A stretch of DNA of 64,000 nt from Bursaphelenchus xylophilus (GCA_904066235.2 CAJFCV020000001.1:11899291-11963290), one strand, 5' to 3'; shown: positions 35,751 through 49,536, counted from the first letter of the stretch. Made by a program: numbers and translations. The notes: a model not told the origin generated them from the sequence alone.

Positions 35751-36353
35751 CGGTGAATTTTGAGAAACAAGCTGATAAAAGAGCAGTTCTGAGGTCTGCA
35801 ATCTTTCGAATGACTACCTAACACTTGATTTTTGGCGTCGCGACACTTGCGGGCAACCAGTTTGCGAGCAAAATTTGGGGGGTCACATTTGCGGGCAGCC
35901 TGGGACATTTGCGGGCAGCCGACACTTGTGGGCAGCCGACATTTGTGGGCAACCGGCACTTGAGGATAACAAGGTGGAGATGGAAAAATTAAGGCGATAT
36001 TTTGGAAGTTTTCCGACATTTGCGGGCAACAGTTCAAAAAGTTCCAATACAATCTGTGTGATTGTTTTTTCCTGTTGTCCGCAAGTGTCGGCTGTCCGAA
36101 AATGTCGGCAAATTTCCAAAATATCGCAGTAATATTTCCACCTCTACCCTGTTACCCTCAGGTGCCGGTTTCCCGCAAATGTCGGTTGCCCGCAAATGTC
36201 CCAGGCTGCCCGTAAATGTGACCCCCCAAATTTTGCCCGCAAACTGGTTGCCCGCAAGTGTCGCGACGCCAAAAATCAAGTGTTAGGTAGTCATTCGAAA
36301 GATTGCAGAGCTTAGAACTGCTCTTTTACCAGCTTGTTTCTCAAAATTAACCG
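35751..36353. repeat. Foldback with TTTGCGGGCAGCC repeats (second copy)
   Basis: The outer arms mirror each other (CACTTGATTTTTGGCGTCGC at about 35822 and its complement at about 36262; GCAATCTTTCGAATGACTAC and its complement), axis near 36052. The inner part consists of GACATTTGCGGGCAGCC units in both orientations, as in 15745-16340, and the two elements share the stretch GGGGGGTCAC and its complement. Confidence 0.85.
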
Positions 36354-39300
36354 TGAAATGGCCAAAAACCAGAGAAAACAGGCTAAAATAACATAAAACC
36401 CCTGTCAACAGTGCTGTAAACAGCTTAACGATGTCAGAAAATGCGCTTAGAGAATAGCTAGGAGTGCCAAGATAGAGAAAAGCAAAGCGTCTGATAGACC
36501 AACGCAAAAAATATGGAAATAAAGCGGTAAATTGTACTAGATTTGATAAAAAGGTCTTTAGGAGATAATTCTAACGTCCTCAAAAGACTTCAAAACCCGA
36601 AAGTGGAAGGAAATGCAGTAAATCCACAAAACTTTACTTTATAACATTAGATTAATGTCATGCTTAACATAAAATTGGCCTAACAAGCAGTCTAACCTCA
36701 AAGCCTTATTTCAAATCGATCTATACGATCTCAAGCACAAACTAACTTCAGAGATTATAAAATTTTTGCATATGAACTAGTTTAATGTTCTAATAATATT
36801 CAAAAAGTCTATAGGTCATTGGGACAAAGAGAAATTTGAACCGAAGCAGTTACTAAAACAACAAAACATACGACTTAATCATAGCGCGTTTCAGTTTGAC
36901 AACCTTTATAAACAAGGCCAGCATACAGCCACTGACCCGTTAGTCACGGCCATGCCTCATATTTATATTGTTTTGTCGGGTTTCGAAAACATTTCGTTCG
37001 GATTTTCATAAAATTATCATAAGTTAAAGTCCGATTTTTTATCCCAGATTAAAAAGTAATGTAAGATTCATATTGTTGATTCAGTTCTGATCAGTTTTCA
37101 GGTGCCTGTATGATAAACGACAAAAATTTTCGGAAAAAAGTTCTGTCAGAATTTTCTTATCCCTTGAGGCGATGAGTCCTCAGTTGAAGAAGAATAACAG
37201 AGAAAACGGGAAGATAAGAGCGTATTTGACTTGATTTAGCATCCTCTACTCCTTTATAAATGTCTGTTCTACCTAAAATTACAGAACAAGTAAAGAAAAT
37301 ATTACTTTCGCCATGCCGGTTTATTGTAGTAGGTACTGATGTCCAAAACCAGGTTTTTTGGCGGTATTAACACCAAAACATCTGAATTTTTGATCATAAG
37401 TTATATCTAACAGCAAAAGATAGCTGTATTCAGCCTTCTACTTCTCCATTACACCTAAATCGACAAAAAAATAAAAAAGAAATATTACTTTTTCCATCAA
37501 ATTTTAATGCACTAATCGTTCTTGGTAAGAGATCAGTAGTCCCTCATAAAACAAACTGCATTTTCTCGCTGATAGACATCTCCATGACCTGTCGATCGGA
37601 CCTGGGAAAAAGGCCTTTGCGAAAAAAGAGAGCGCTTGTTTTGGGGCAGAGGCAACAAAGATCTCTTCAAAGGCCCCTTTCCACGCGCAAAACCGAATCT
37701 AAAACAAAGGAACACTTGCGAAAAAAATTAAAACACCATTACTTTCAACCCTCTCGAGCTGTTGCTAAGATTATAATAAAAGATTTCGTTGGATTTGTTG
37801 AAAAGATGTTATTTTGGGTATAAGAAGATAAAAACTCGAAAAATTTATCGATTCAAAAGAGAATTAAAAAAGAGATTGAAAGAAAATATTCTCCATGACA
37901 ACCGTCTTCTCAGAAACCCGCGAAAATAATCTTTTCGGTGGGAAAATCGGGTAAAAATTTATATTATCCATGGTGGAAATGGGTCGGGGAACAGTTTTTT
38001 GGTGAATTCTAGGGGGAAAACAAAAAAAAGTGGCATTCCGAGAACAAATTGAGCTCCCAATTCCTTTTTGAAAACGTATTTTATCATGAATCCAATTCTT
38101 TTTTTTTGATTTTGAAGTTTTCCTGTTAAATTCCAGAAAATCCGTCATCTTGAAGTCGTATCTGGTCTCACGGTAAAGTAGATGGAATGTCATTTTTACA
38201 CCACCTTTATGATGGAATTGTAAATAGGATTCCTGTTTTGACGATCTCAAAATTTTACATATTAAGATGTCACCATGACATGTTTTCTGGAATTTTTGGT
38301 AAAATACGGTGTTGGCCTTTTCATACGCGGGGAAATGCTTTATAATCGTCAAAATGGCATTAAAATCTCTAAACTTTTATAATTTTGGACCTCACTCTCG
38401 AGACTGCGGCTTTTATGACCTTTTTCATATTACACTTGATATCAGCTCGTCGAAAGTCTTCCGGTCTGGTGTACATTCCTCTGGATGAAGCCTCAAAGAA
38501 CGCATTCCTAACCAATTGACGGTTTTGTAAAGCTTCAATCAATCAAGGCTAATTACCGACCTTCTACAAAAATCTTTTAATTTTCAGTAATTGGGGGCGG
38601 CAAATGTGAACCGATTTAGAAACGGGAAAGGAAAGGATGCTACCGCAGATGGCGGTTTGGTTATTTCTGTTTATCATAGTTATTTCATGATCTCTCCTTT
38701 GTCTACCGTAATCTGGAAGTGAATTAAGGGCAAACAAGGTTGTAAACAAACTATATAAGGGGTCAAATATGTAGCAGATGGCTTGGTCATGACGATTACT
38801 GTCTAATACTTTATTGACACCTTTTTTTATAGGGCACAAAATCCAGCAATTGGCTAAAATCATCAATTTTTGTTTAATCTTTTGCCTTTTTTATCGTCGC
38901 AAATTGGCTTTACTACCTAGTTAGGGCAATTGGCATACTCCAACTGGCACTAACTATTAATTAGGAGCCATTTGTTACCCAGTAATCTCTTAATTTAGGT
39001 CAAAAGAGCAAAAATTTTCAATATTCTAAACAACCCGTTGCCATAACACATTTTAATGGCCACAAAACCTGCGAACTCGGTGTTTACGGTGATTTTTGTG
39101 GCCTTCACTTTGAATATTAGCTATTTTCTATATATTTTTTTGACCTGACCGTACTCTATATATTTTTTTGACCTGATGATGACCTATTTTCCGAAAATGC
39201 CCTAAAGTCGAACCTTGAGGCCAAAGTTCCTTTCGGCCACCGGTTTACGTAGATAATTGTCCAAATCTGCGGGGGCCAAACGACTTGTGATTGTTGTTTA

Positions 39301-42180
39301 TTTCCCTTTAAACTTCTTTTTCTTTTCTTCGCTGGCCCAGACAGCTAATTAGGATTGAATTGGGGGATTTGGGTGACATTTATGTGAAAAACGGTAGACA
39401 AAGGAATTTTCAGTGTGAAAATCCAGTAAAACATAGTTTAATGTTGCTTAAAATAGCTTTTTGGCCACTGGGAGTTGCACTTTGTTAAATTTGGAGATTC
39501 CAGGTTTTCGTGGTGAGACTCAAATTTTCAAAGAAAATGAAATAAAGCAAAGAGAGTTGCCAGATAATTTGAAAAATCTATAATTTTAAGGACATTTATG
39601 AGACTTTTTGATCGATTTTTAGAGAAATTTCAGTTATGTTATCCATGATGATTTAGATTCTTTGGTTATTTTTAAGTCTGAAAAGACCCAGAAACTCCTT
39701 TGGAAGGGTGATTGTGACTATATCAGGCAATTCTGTGCTTATACCAAGCAAAAAAATTTCAGGACACACCTAAAAAAATTTTAATTTTGGTCCCGCAACG
39801 AAAACTTTTGATGAGTGAATTTGATGTCAAGAAGCTGACAAATGGGATTCTAACGTTACTCTGTAAAATTCAAAAAATTTTTGGATGTTTATATTGAGTT
39901 TTTCGAGCTGTTTTGCTATATTATCCATGATGATTTTGATATTTCAGTAAATTTTTGGTCTAAAATGAAATAAAATTGCATCCAAAATCTCTGAGAGTTT
40001 TTGTACTGCTGTTCCAGATGATTTTCTTGTATCCGGGAGTACTTTTCCTTCTAGAACTTTCGGTAACCCTTGTGGACAGGGCAAATATTTGGCCAAGCCT
40101 TGCGCTGAATTTGTTGAAAAGGCGAAAAAAGCGAACATGTGAGACATCAAGACTACAATGAAGCCTCTTATCTCGGCGGATGAGTAAGCAAAAAGTGGTT
40201 TTTGAACTTATTTTTCAATGAGAAATTTTTCGGCAGACATATTACTGTATTTTTTTTGTAAAAGTTTTTTCGAAAAAGCTTAGATTTTTTGCTACTTGTT
40301 GTAAATTAATATTAAATTTTATAGGACAATTTTTCTATAATTTTTAGCTTGCGCTATGCAGAAACACGCAAGATTTTTAGTCCAAAAAATGCAAAAAATT
40401 TAATTTTTTTTTTCATTTTCAAGTTAATATTTTTGCTTTCTGTTTCTATTGAGAAGTACAACATTTCCACAAAAACTCATTTTTTCCCCGCAAAATCCAC
40501 GGAGATACAGCTAAAAAAAAAGAGATTTTTCTCTGACCGTCTCTCATTTTTCCGTACTCTCTCGTTCGAAAAGCCCGTTGAATAATTCAGCTCGTCTTGA
40601 GGACAAGCTGGAAGTTTCAGAGGTTGGTTTGTGGCCTTTAAGAGGTTTTATGCCAAGTTTGAACAAAATCCGGGCACTTTGCCTCAGGCAAGAACCGAAA
40701 TCTGATGCCTAAAATTATCGGATTTTCTCTGCAGAACGGAGATTAGCGGTTTAGATGGCATCTTAAATTACTTTTTCTCATCGAAAACATTAAGATTATC
40801 CCAGCTAAACTAACCGGAAGTTCCGTTTTGCCTGAAACGGACACGTTTTAGTGATCGAAAACGAGATTTTTTAAAGTTCAAGGGCTTGTAATTTGTTGGG
40901 AGACCGGAATTTTGTCTCAAAAAATTTGTTAGCGTATTTTACAAGGCTCTAAGAAGCTTTTCAACTCTATATTTTTTCTAATTTTTCTCAATTTTTTTGA
41001 GATTTTTTGAACTTTTGTGCTCTATATCTCAGCTGATTTTGTAAAATACGGTGTAAAACTTTCTGGTAGGTCTTAAAAAATTGTGTTCTTAATCTACACC
41101 AAGTTTCATCAAAATCCCAAATGTAAAAATGTAAAATTTACAACTGGTAATTTAAATTTTTCGACCAAAAATTAATCTTCAAAACAATTTTTGCTGTCCT
41201 AGAAATCCCTCTCTCGCTATTTACAGCCATCTAATCTCGGTTGCTCCTCCGTTTTTTCGCTTCTGCCATATCAAAATAGCATTATCGTAGTATTACTGCG
41301 TAAGGGCCTACTTGTTTACAATGTCACATTGCCAAATGGTCGGAGAGAACGGAACGACTTTCGCCAACACACCCCGCGACCTTCTCAGACACTTTTTCGG
41401 GCCACGGAATTGCGCGCAGCGGCCAGGGATTGGGAGAAAACGAGAGAGCGTTGGAAATGAGGAGAGTGCGCAGAGAAAGACGGGAAAGGCCGCGCTTTCC
41501 CCGAAGCGGGGACTTTTTTCGGCCACAACGGCCAGAATGCGTTCCCAAATAACCGTTTTCATACATTTTACACACCATTTTTGATTGGCAGGATTGTTGG
41601 TGATGCTATTTTTGACTGCTTTTTATCGATTTTTGGGCTGTAACTGATAGGAAAAATTGCTATTTTCAATATTTTTGGACAAAATACGAGCTGTTCTTCC
41701 TATTGTCACCAATTTTTTTTACTTTTTACGCCCTAAAATATGCATTTTTCCCCAGATTTTGTCTAGTGTAATATAATTTTTTTGCAAATTAGTAATTTTT
41801 TGTCATTTTCTGGCAATATGAGATTGAAAATGAAATTTTAGGACTAATTCGGTCTTAAAATGATTTAAAAAAATTTTTTTAAGAGCCAAAAATTTCAAAA
41901 AACTCTATTTTCAACTTTAAATTTCAATTTTTTTGTGTAATATGCCGGATATTTCTGCAAAACGCGATCTAAAATTCTCTAAAATGCCGTAGAAAGCCAT
42001 TATTTTCTTTCTGAACAACTATTGTAAAAAAATCCGGTTAATTTTCCAACATTTTTGACTATTTTATGGCTGAATTCCACTTCCTTCTTATTCAGGACTT
42101 CCCCTTGAGTTATTTTCAACAAATTTATTTGATTTACCGGCACTTTTTGAGGTCATTTGAGGACAAATTGAGAGCAAGTC
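36354..42180. other. Gene-free region
   Basis: 5.8 kb of AT-rich sequence with no ORF that shows protein-like composition together with splice sites. It carries CCGTCAT motif copies (about 38143 and 38265), a TTTTCGTGGTGAGAC motif (about 39505) and its inverted relative GTCCCGCAACGAAAAC (about 39791), and a diverged one-armed foldback fragment near 40340-40690. Nothing else seen. Confidence 0.4.
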
Positions 42181-42195
42181 CACATCACAAAATTT

Positions 42196-43690
42196 GCACT
42201 GTGCAGTCCCCTCGAAAAACTCTGATTGCACTGTGCCGCCTCCTTACCGAAATTCGCACGGTGCGGTGCGAAATAAATCCCAATCTGTTCTGATCTCACT
42301 GCACTGTGCAACCCAAACAATTTGAAATTTTCGCACAGTGCGGGAAATCATTCTGCACGGTGCACTCGTTGCTTTTGTCGGAGAGCATTTTGAACGGTGC
42401 AATTCATTTCGCAAGTGCGACACGAAGCTTTGTCGCATTTTTTGTCATCGCGCTGCCGTTGCGAGACACTTCCGGGTGTCGCGCTGTTCGAAACATTCGT
42501 TGGATGGAAATTGTCGCGAGGCGGAGGCATCGAAAAAGATCAATTCAATGGACCGCAGAGTGCGACAAGATCACTTCGATTGTTTGCACTGCACTGTGCA
42601 GATTGAACAAAAAAATGGATGCACCGTGCAAAATTTTGTGTTTTGCCCAGTGAACGTGTCGCAAGAGAATGAAAGAAGCTTGTCGCTGCACTGCGAAGTT
42701 TGTCGCTGGTGTTTTGTCCGGTGAAAGTGTCGCAAGAGCAATGAAAGAAGTTTGTCGCTGGTCTGCGAAGTTTGTCGCTGCGCGACTCTCAACCTCACTG
42801 CACTGTGCGATGAGAAATGTCATTTGATGACTGCACAGTGCGGATTTTGGATTCTTGCATTGTGCAAATCAAATTGGCTCAAAATTTGCACACTGCGTTC
42901 TTTCATCAAAGAGTTTATTGCGATGTGCGTGTTGAAAAATCCTTTGAAAAGAAGTGTAAACATTGTAAATCGCTCAAATCCTGCCGTGACGTCAGTGCAT
43001 CGCCATTTTCAACGGTCCCTTATAGTTCTTTTGGACACTTGAGCGGTTCGTTTATTTTTTTTGCAGTCAAAATAAACGTTAACTCACTTTCCGGCCAACT
43101 GTTACCCGTGTCTGGGGCAATAAACATGACGAAACGAGGCGGCACCTGAACAAAACATGCACTGCTCTTTGGACATTGTATCACATGGAGGGGTACCGTA
43201 TTCGCAAAAGTTTGACTGCACTGTGCAGTGCAAACAAACTGCCCTTTTCAGTTCCTGCACTGTGCAGTCACCAGAAGGTTTTTGTTTTGGCGATTGCACA
43301 GTGCAATTTGAAAATTTTGAGTGGTGCGATCAATTTGGACTGCGATAAAATTTGCACCGTGCGGAGTTTGTCGTCTGCACTGTGCAATAGCAAATCGGAA
43401 GTGAATTGATTCGACTGCACAGTGCGGTCCAGAAGCCAATTTTTATCGCACAGTGCGGTGTCCAAAGGTCGAATTAGACTGCACAGTGCAGTTCAAACGT
43501 TAGATTAGACTGCACAGTGCATACCAAAGGTCGATTTCAATTGCACAGTGCGGTCCATATTTCGAATTATGCTGCACAGTGCAGTTCAAAGGTCGAATGA
43601 AACTGCACAGTGCAGCTCAAAAGTCGAATTATACTGCACAGTGCGGTCCAATTTTTCCTTGCAAAAATTTGCACAGTGCGCACGCAAAAG
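42196..43690. repeat. GCAC-N-GTGC palindrome array, helically phased in its right part
   Basis: At least 25 copies of GCACAGTGC, GCACTGTGC, GCACGGTGC or GCACCGTGC. In the right part eight GCACAGTGC sites start at 43417, 43448, 43481, 43512, 43543, 43574, 43604 and 43636, a mean step of 31.3 bp. Spacers are related (GGTCGAATTAGACT type). The left part has looser steps (32, 28, 45, 32, 22 bp). TTTGTCGCTGCGCGAC copies lie at about 42690-42785. No gene spans the array. Confidence 0.85.
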
Positions 43691-46600
43691 GTGACCCAAA
43701 ATAAAACCGGCCCTCCTCTGACGTTCTCGCCGACCTTCTGGCCCGGCCCAATTTGAATAATTACCCGTTTTTTACGTGTTTTCTCATGTTTCTCTCCTCT
43801 CGAATTCATTTTATCACTTTTTTTCGTTTTAGGCCCTCAGGGCTAGGCCCGAATTTGTGCGTGGAAAGTGCTGTAAAAAGCGTCTCCGACCGGTTGATAG
43901 CTCGTTTTTATCACAGTAACCGCCTCGGGTTGGTGATTTTTCCCCGGAAAATTTCGGAAAATGGACAATTTTTGACAATTTTCCCCGAAATTCGAAAAAT
44001 TTCCCCAATGGAAAATTGACCGTACTGCCTAAGGACCGACAGAAAACTTGGTTGGGCCACTTAAGCGGGGCCAAAGAATCCTATGGACGCCGTCAAGTAA
44101 GTTCTTTGTTTATTTTATGCACCTTGAAGTTGGGCGGATGCAAAAAATGTTTGTTTGAACTGAAAAGCGAATGCGTTTGGTCTAAACGTCTGGTTTATGA
44201 AAAGCCACGGGCATTGTGGAAGTTGAAAAGAACGGAAAAGGGGGTTTTAGACGGGGTTTTTTTGGAATTTGAGAGGATTTCCAGAAAATCCGTCATGATG
44301 ACGCATTTAATTTGTGAAGATAGTAAAGTTCTGGTAATAAAATATAGTTTAGCAGTAAGATTGGAGGGCATGAAAAAAAATTTGAAGCTTTTATAACAGT
44401 TTTTTATTAAAATTTAGTCATCAAAATGACGGATTTTTTGGAAATCCAGCGGATTTTCAAAATTGAAAAATTTTGAGCGTGCAAAAAATTTACTACACTA
44501 TATTTATGACCCTGAGATATGGTTTTTACCTTTAGAACCATCCCAACTCACACCATTAAATGTGTCATCATGACATATTTTCTGGAAACTTTTTGTAAAT
44601 CTCTGATTTAACTAGAAGTGAAGTTAAAATTATGTTTGTCGCATAAAAAGTCCACTGTAATACTATTGAATCGTGGTTTGAGTTGTTGCGAAACTTTAAC
44701 GACGCACTTTTAGAACTCCAAAAAGTCATCAAAAAGTAAAATCGCCTTATCAGCGTGCGCTTTTACGATGTTCGCTTATCGAAACGGGGGATTCTCCTCG
44801 CGTGTTTCGGGGGGTTTTTAATCGGCACGAGGAGGGGTTTTGTGATCTTATGACTTGGTTCGTTTAAAAAATTAAAAAAAAATTTTTTAACCTCAGGGTA
44901 AGAAAATTTTAAGTCCAAAACAAACGGTTTTAAGCCCCGAAAATCAATTTTTATCTGGTCTTTGGAAAAAAAACATAATTTATTTTTTGATTTTTAGTCA
45001 TTTATTTTGTTAATACCCCCAAAATTTTCAATTTTTTTAAAAATTTGTTGAAATAACCAACAAAATATGCAAGTCAATAGCAAGATGGAACCAAAACCAA
45101 TCTTACTGATCCTCCCACCACTTGTTGTCTCCAAATGCCAGCTGTCCCTTTCGGCGTTCGAGTTTTTTGGCCATCAAGTGTTGGGTTTTGTCTCCTTATC
45201 TACGTCTTCGGGGAGCCGGTCAAGCCCGGAGGGGCTGTTTGATAAGAAGAAGAGCGAAATCGTTTGCATTGCGATTTGAACTGTAGTTTATGAGGGGTAA
45301 CGCTTGGTTGGTAGGGCAAATTTTCGATCTTCTCTTTGGAATTTTTGAGTTGAAGCTTGTGGAATTTCCAGAAAATCCGTCATCATAGCATACTTGTTTG
45401 AAAAAAATTTTAGTCAGTTTTTAAAATAAAGCACATTTGCTTACTTTGTAACTCAATTTCCCTTCAAAAATTGGAATTTTAGGCCATTTTACAGGTAATT
45501 TCCAAAAAATCCGTCATAATGACGTCTTTTGTACTGAATTAAAATATGATTTTTGATATGAACATCAATTTATAGTGTCATAAGCACTCTACTAAAAAAT
45601 TTTCAGACCTATGACTTGTTTAATTCAATCATTAATGACGTCGGGATGACGGATTTTTTGGAATTTTTTTAAAACTTGCAAAAATGCTTACTTTTCGGGT
45701 TTGCTTGTTTTCTTAAACCCGTCGGTATACTGTATATTTACAATCAAAGTTGTTTATCAAAAATTTTTTTCAACATGTTGCTCCATAAATAACACTATTG
45801 TAATTTCTCCCCCAAACTTTTAACCCCGTCTTATTTGTAGGGCGTGTTTTTGAAAGCCATGTGTGTAACAGAGAGCCTTTATATAAAGCGGCCTTCTTCG
45901 GAAATTGTAGATCAATCGGCGATCAATTATCTTTTTCTTCTTTCGGAAACGGGGCGGAGTCGCATTACGATTATGCAAATAACATGTTTTTTCCTGTGCA
46001 AGAATGAGGCTGGACGCGAAAAGATGTGGGTTGGAGGGGCTAGGAATAGATTAGGGGCCCCGGGTTAGCAAGCTTGACATTTTGCACACTTGAAACACAC
46101 GTTTTTATATTATACTAGACACTTTGATGTTATGCTAGAAAAAATACATAAGGAGGCTTCTGATGAAAATATTTTGGTCCTAAAAAATTACTACGTTTAT
46201 TTTAAATCAAACTTTGAATCATAGAACTATTAAAATTTCAAAAATTGAACTTCCCGCCAATTTTGGCATTCTGTTGTAAGCGTCGCTATTTACTCAAAAA
46301 TCATTTTAATGTCAAAACAACTTGTTAGATCTAGTCTTTTATCGTTTTCAACTCAAATTTACCTTCAGTTCAAATCTTACGACCCCTTTTTATATTATCC
46401 ATGACCTTTTCGAAGTTTCCAGACCCAACTTTAGAATTCGTCATTCCGATTTTTGATATCGCAATTTTTCTCTGTTATCACCGATACGTTCGCTAGATCT
46501 GCCGCGAATTTTCTGCAAGAGAGGAAAGGCAGGGCTTTCTTTTTTTTGCTGACAAAATCCAAGGAAGGGATGGGCCCGGCTTTACTAAACCTTCGCTTGT

Positions 46601-47883
46601 GTTTTCTCCAATTTCTCATGAGTAAAGCGAGGCCGAGCACAGGGGGTTTTGAGGGGTAAAGTTTGCAAAGAAACGAACGGAAGAACGGATTTTCTCTTGG
46701 ATCTAAGGTGAACTGAAATTTTTGATATTAGATGTCTAAAATAAGGTAGTTTTAGTGTGTGGAGCGTTTTATATCGTATGCAACCAATTTATTGATTCTG
46801 CAAGTGACATATAATATCCATTTCTGTCTTTCGAAGCGACAGTTTCCCGCATTTTTTGAAATATTCTAGAAAATCCGTCATGATGACACATTTAGTTAAC
46901 GAGTTTCGGTCGATTAGGTTACTGAATTCAAGTTGATAAGTAAAATACGGTATATGGACATGCGTCCGCGGTAATAGAACTTTCACTACCTCGATATATA
47001 GATAGGTGGATGACGGATTTTCTGGAATTTTACAATTTTTGACGATTTCTTGTATTTTCGCAAAATTTTTATGTCGATTTTGGACAATTTTCGATTGATA
47101 GGGCGTTCTACCTCATCAGACACAATTTCTAGCTTCTTTTTTATTTTTTGACATCAAATTTATATTATTTTAGCCATCCAAAACCACCTCCTTTCCCAAG
47201 TCAATTCCCACCCCCATTTTTGCACAATACAATACGTTCCCACTTCTCCGAAAACTTTTGTAGTCTTCCCGGACTTTAAAACTTCCCAATTCTTTTCAAA
47301 TCGGGACGCGTCCCCGACCGGAAATGGCCCACATTTTTCTTGGGGTCCAGACGGACGAAAGGGCGCCAAAGGGATGGGATCCCCGGCGAAACATCGTCCG
47401 AAAACCATCGTTCATCGATCGCGACTTCTCTTTGATTCATTTGGGGGTGATGCATGTGGTGGGGAGAGCGGATTTCTGATCTGGGGATCTGATATTATAC
47501 TTGATGTCAAATGTATGTAACATTGGCTGGGCAAGTGCGTAAAAGTGGGGTGCAATCTGTTCTTTGCGACTTATAATGACGTTTGTTGGCAATCGGCATC
47601 AAATTTTTGATAATTTGAGGGCTAATTTGGCTTATATTACACTTGAGGTCTAGTGTAATATATTACCTATTTCTGGTATTAAAAATCATTTGATAATGCT
47701 GTAAATCGTTCGGTAGAAGCAAATCATACTCTGTGTTTTATTTTGAATCGGTTTGAGGGTTCTTTTGTCTATTTTTGCCTTCTTCTGCCTACTTTAATAT
47801 AATCGCCATCAAATTTTTGATGATTTTTCGCAAAAAATCATTTAACATTGATGTAAAACTAAGCCATACCCATCTAACTCTCG
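43691..47883. other. Gene-free region upstream of the Nudix gene
   Basis: 4.2 kb without a supported gene. It is unusually rich in the AATCCGTCATCATGAC motif: about 44289, 44417, 44572, 45376, 45510, 45636, 46873 and 47010, in both orientations. GTAATATAA-type motifs occur near 46109, 47637 and 47655. It may include the Nudix promoter or an untranslated leader. Confidence 0.4.
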
Positions 47884-48996
47884 ATGCATTTCAGTTTCGC
47901 CACCATTACGTCCTCAGCAGTGATCATTCCGTCGACGGCGACGCCGTTGGACGCCGCGCAAGCCATCGCTTTGAACAACAACAACAACAAGGCGGGTCGC
48001 CGATGGAAATCCAAGAACGGAGAGCGCCTGCGGGACGCTCGCGGCTACCGACTACGTGCCGCCGGGATTTGTGCTCGCCGAAACGAGGCCGGAGAGTGGG
48101 AGTTGTTGCTGGTCTCGGCCCAACGAGGACCCCATCGTTGGGTGATCCCGGGCGGAGGCATTGAATTGGGCGAACAAATGGACGAGGCAGTGCTCAGAGA
48201 GGTCGAGGAGGAGGCCGGAGTCAGATGCGAGGTGCTGGAGACGTTAGGAGAGTTCAAGGTGAGAAAAACTTAAATTTTTTTTTGGCTTTGGTTATCTAGT
48301 ATAATATAGGAAAAAATGGTAGTTTTGGTGTCTAAATCTCGGAAATTCAGACACCTTTAGGCTTAAAAAGGAGTAGGGAGCAATTTGAAATGTAAAATAC
48401 GGAAAGATCATCCATTTTTTCATGATTTTTAGACAAAAAAAAATAATTTATAAAAAACCTCGCCTTACTTTTGCCAAAAATTCAATTTTTGAATCGAAAA
48501 AGGTCAAAATTAATTTAATCCCCGTACTTTACATACCCAACCTTCTCTCTTCTTTCATTTTCAACCATTTCCCACCCCGTAAACCACCAAAATCCACAAA
48601 AAATCCATCTTTTTTATACAAACATGAATAATATCACATGAAATGTCAATTGACCCGGGTTTTAATCACCGAACCTACTCTAAATCAAAAAATTACTATC
48701 TATTACATTTCTGCTACTTGTTAGACACCATAACAAAATTAGAATTTTGAATTCCGATATTACACTAGACAAAATAGGATAAAAATCTCTTAAAACCCGT
48801 AAAAACAAGAAAATTTCAGGACGACGATCGCCTCCACCGGACAACATTATTCCTGCTTCGTTCTGTCGAAGCGTTAGACGAATGGGAAGACGGCAGGAGT
48901 GGGAGACTACGCAGATGGGCAGGTTTACGGGACTCTTTGGAGCTGGTGAAGCCATCCCAGCGGATCATGTTGGAGCTGAGTGCACGGCGGATGTAA
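47884..48996 (+). CDS. Nudix hydrolase, diphosphoinositol polyphosphate phosphohydrolase (NUDT3) type
   Basis: Two exons, 47884-48258 and 48820-48996 (183 residues). The complete Nudix box is present: GGGIELGEQMDEAVLREVEE followed by EAGV (GX5EX7REUXEEXGU), just after HRWVIPGG as in NUDT3 (DRWIVPGG). The C-terminal exon reads LHRTTLFLL, LDEWEDGRSGR and LVKPSQRIMLE, matching NUDT3 (HRTYVYVL, LEDWEDS). Family role: removes phosphates from inositol pyrophosphates, diadenosine polyphosphates and possibly caps, with Mg2+. The N-terminal ~45 residues, including NNNNN, are not family-conserved. A TTTCAG lies just after the chosen ATG; if used as an acceptor, the true start would be in an upstream exon. 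Confidence 0.88.
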
Positions 48997-49536
48997 GTAA
49001 TTGTTGAGAAAGCCATTTTCTGAAAATTTCAGTTGTATTGGACCGGGGAATTAGGAGATATAGGAGTTTCATTCAGTTGGTATACCTAGTGTAATATAAT
49101 ATCAAAGATTGGTGTAAACTCAGTAATTTCTGCTCTGAAAACAATTAAAATTTCATTTAAATGTAATCTTTGTCTCAAATTTTGGACAAGTCCATTAAAA
49201 ATCGTGGATTTAAGTAAATTTTTTGGAAGGTGGTCACCGTGTGTAATACAAGACAAAAATTAGACAGAAGATGGGCAGTTTTGGTTTTAACAATCTCTAA
49301 TTAGACATAAAATTATATTTAGAACAAGATCTATAAAATTCCCAGCATTTTGAAATGTTTTTTATATTGTTTTTGACAAAAATTTGATAAAGATGTAAAC
49401 TTCTGCCTACTGCAACATAAACGCAACCTCAAACTGTTTCCTAACGACTTTTTTAGACTCAATAGACTACTAGCTTTATTTCTAGATCAAATTTAACAAT
49501 ATTAAACCCATTTTTCAAAACAATTTTATCTTCTCC
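48997..49536. other. Convergent spacer between the Nudix gene and ARFRP1
   Basis: 540 bp between two converging 3' ends. It should contain both 3'UTRs and possibly a final ARFRP1 exon. One minus-strand acceptor (GTTTATGTTGCAG, about 49408-49420) is followed by a short open stretch but the peptide does not resemble the ARFRP1 C-terminus. Confidence 0.35.

Noticed and set aside
38564..38866. 100-codon minus-strand ORF
   Set aside because: No splice sites, no recognisable domain, and an isolated position in gene-free DNA.
42306..42724. Cys-rich ORFs of 115-128 codons
   Set aside because: The repeated CTVQ/ALCR words are translations of GCACAGTGC palindromes.
43385..43650. Regular repeat with ~31-bp period resembling a CRISPR array
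   Set aside because: The conserved part is a 9-bp palindrome, the spacers are related to each other, the genome is eukaryotic and there are no cas genes.
44016..44396. 126-codon ORF on the plus strand
   Set aside because: No splice context, no family resemblance, and it runs through a copy of the dispersed CCGTCATGATGAC motif.
47160..47408. 82-codon minus-strand ORF upstream of the Nudix gene
   Set aside because: No start context or splice partners and an unconvincing Trp/Lys-rich composition; more likely promoter or leader sequence.
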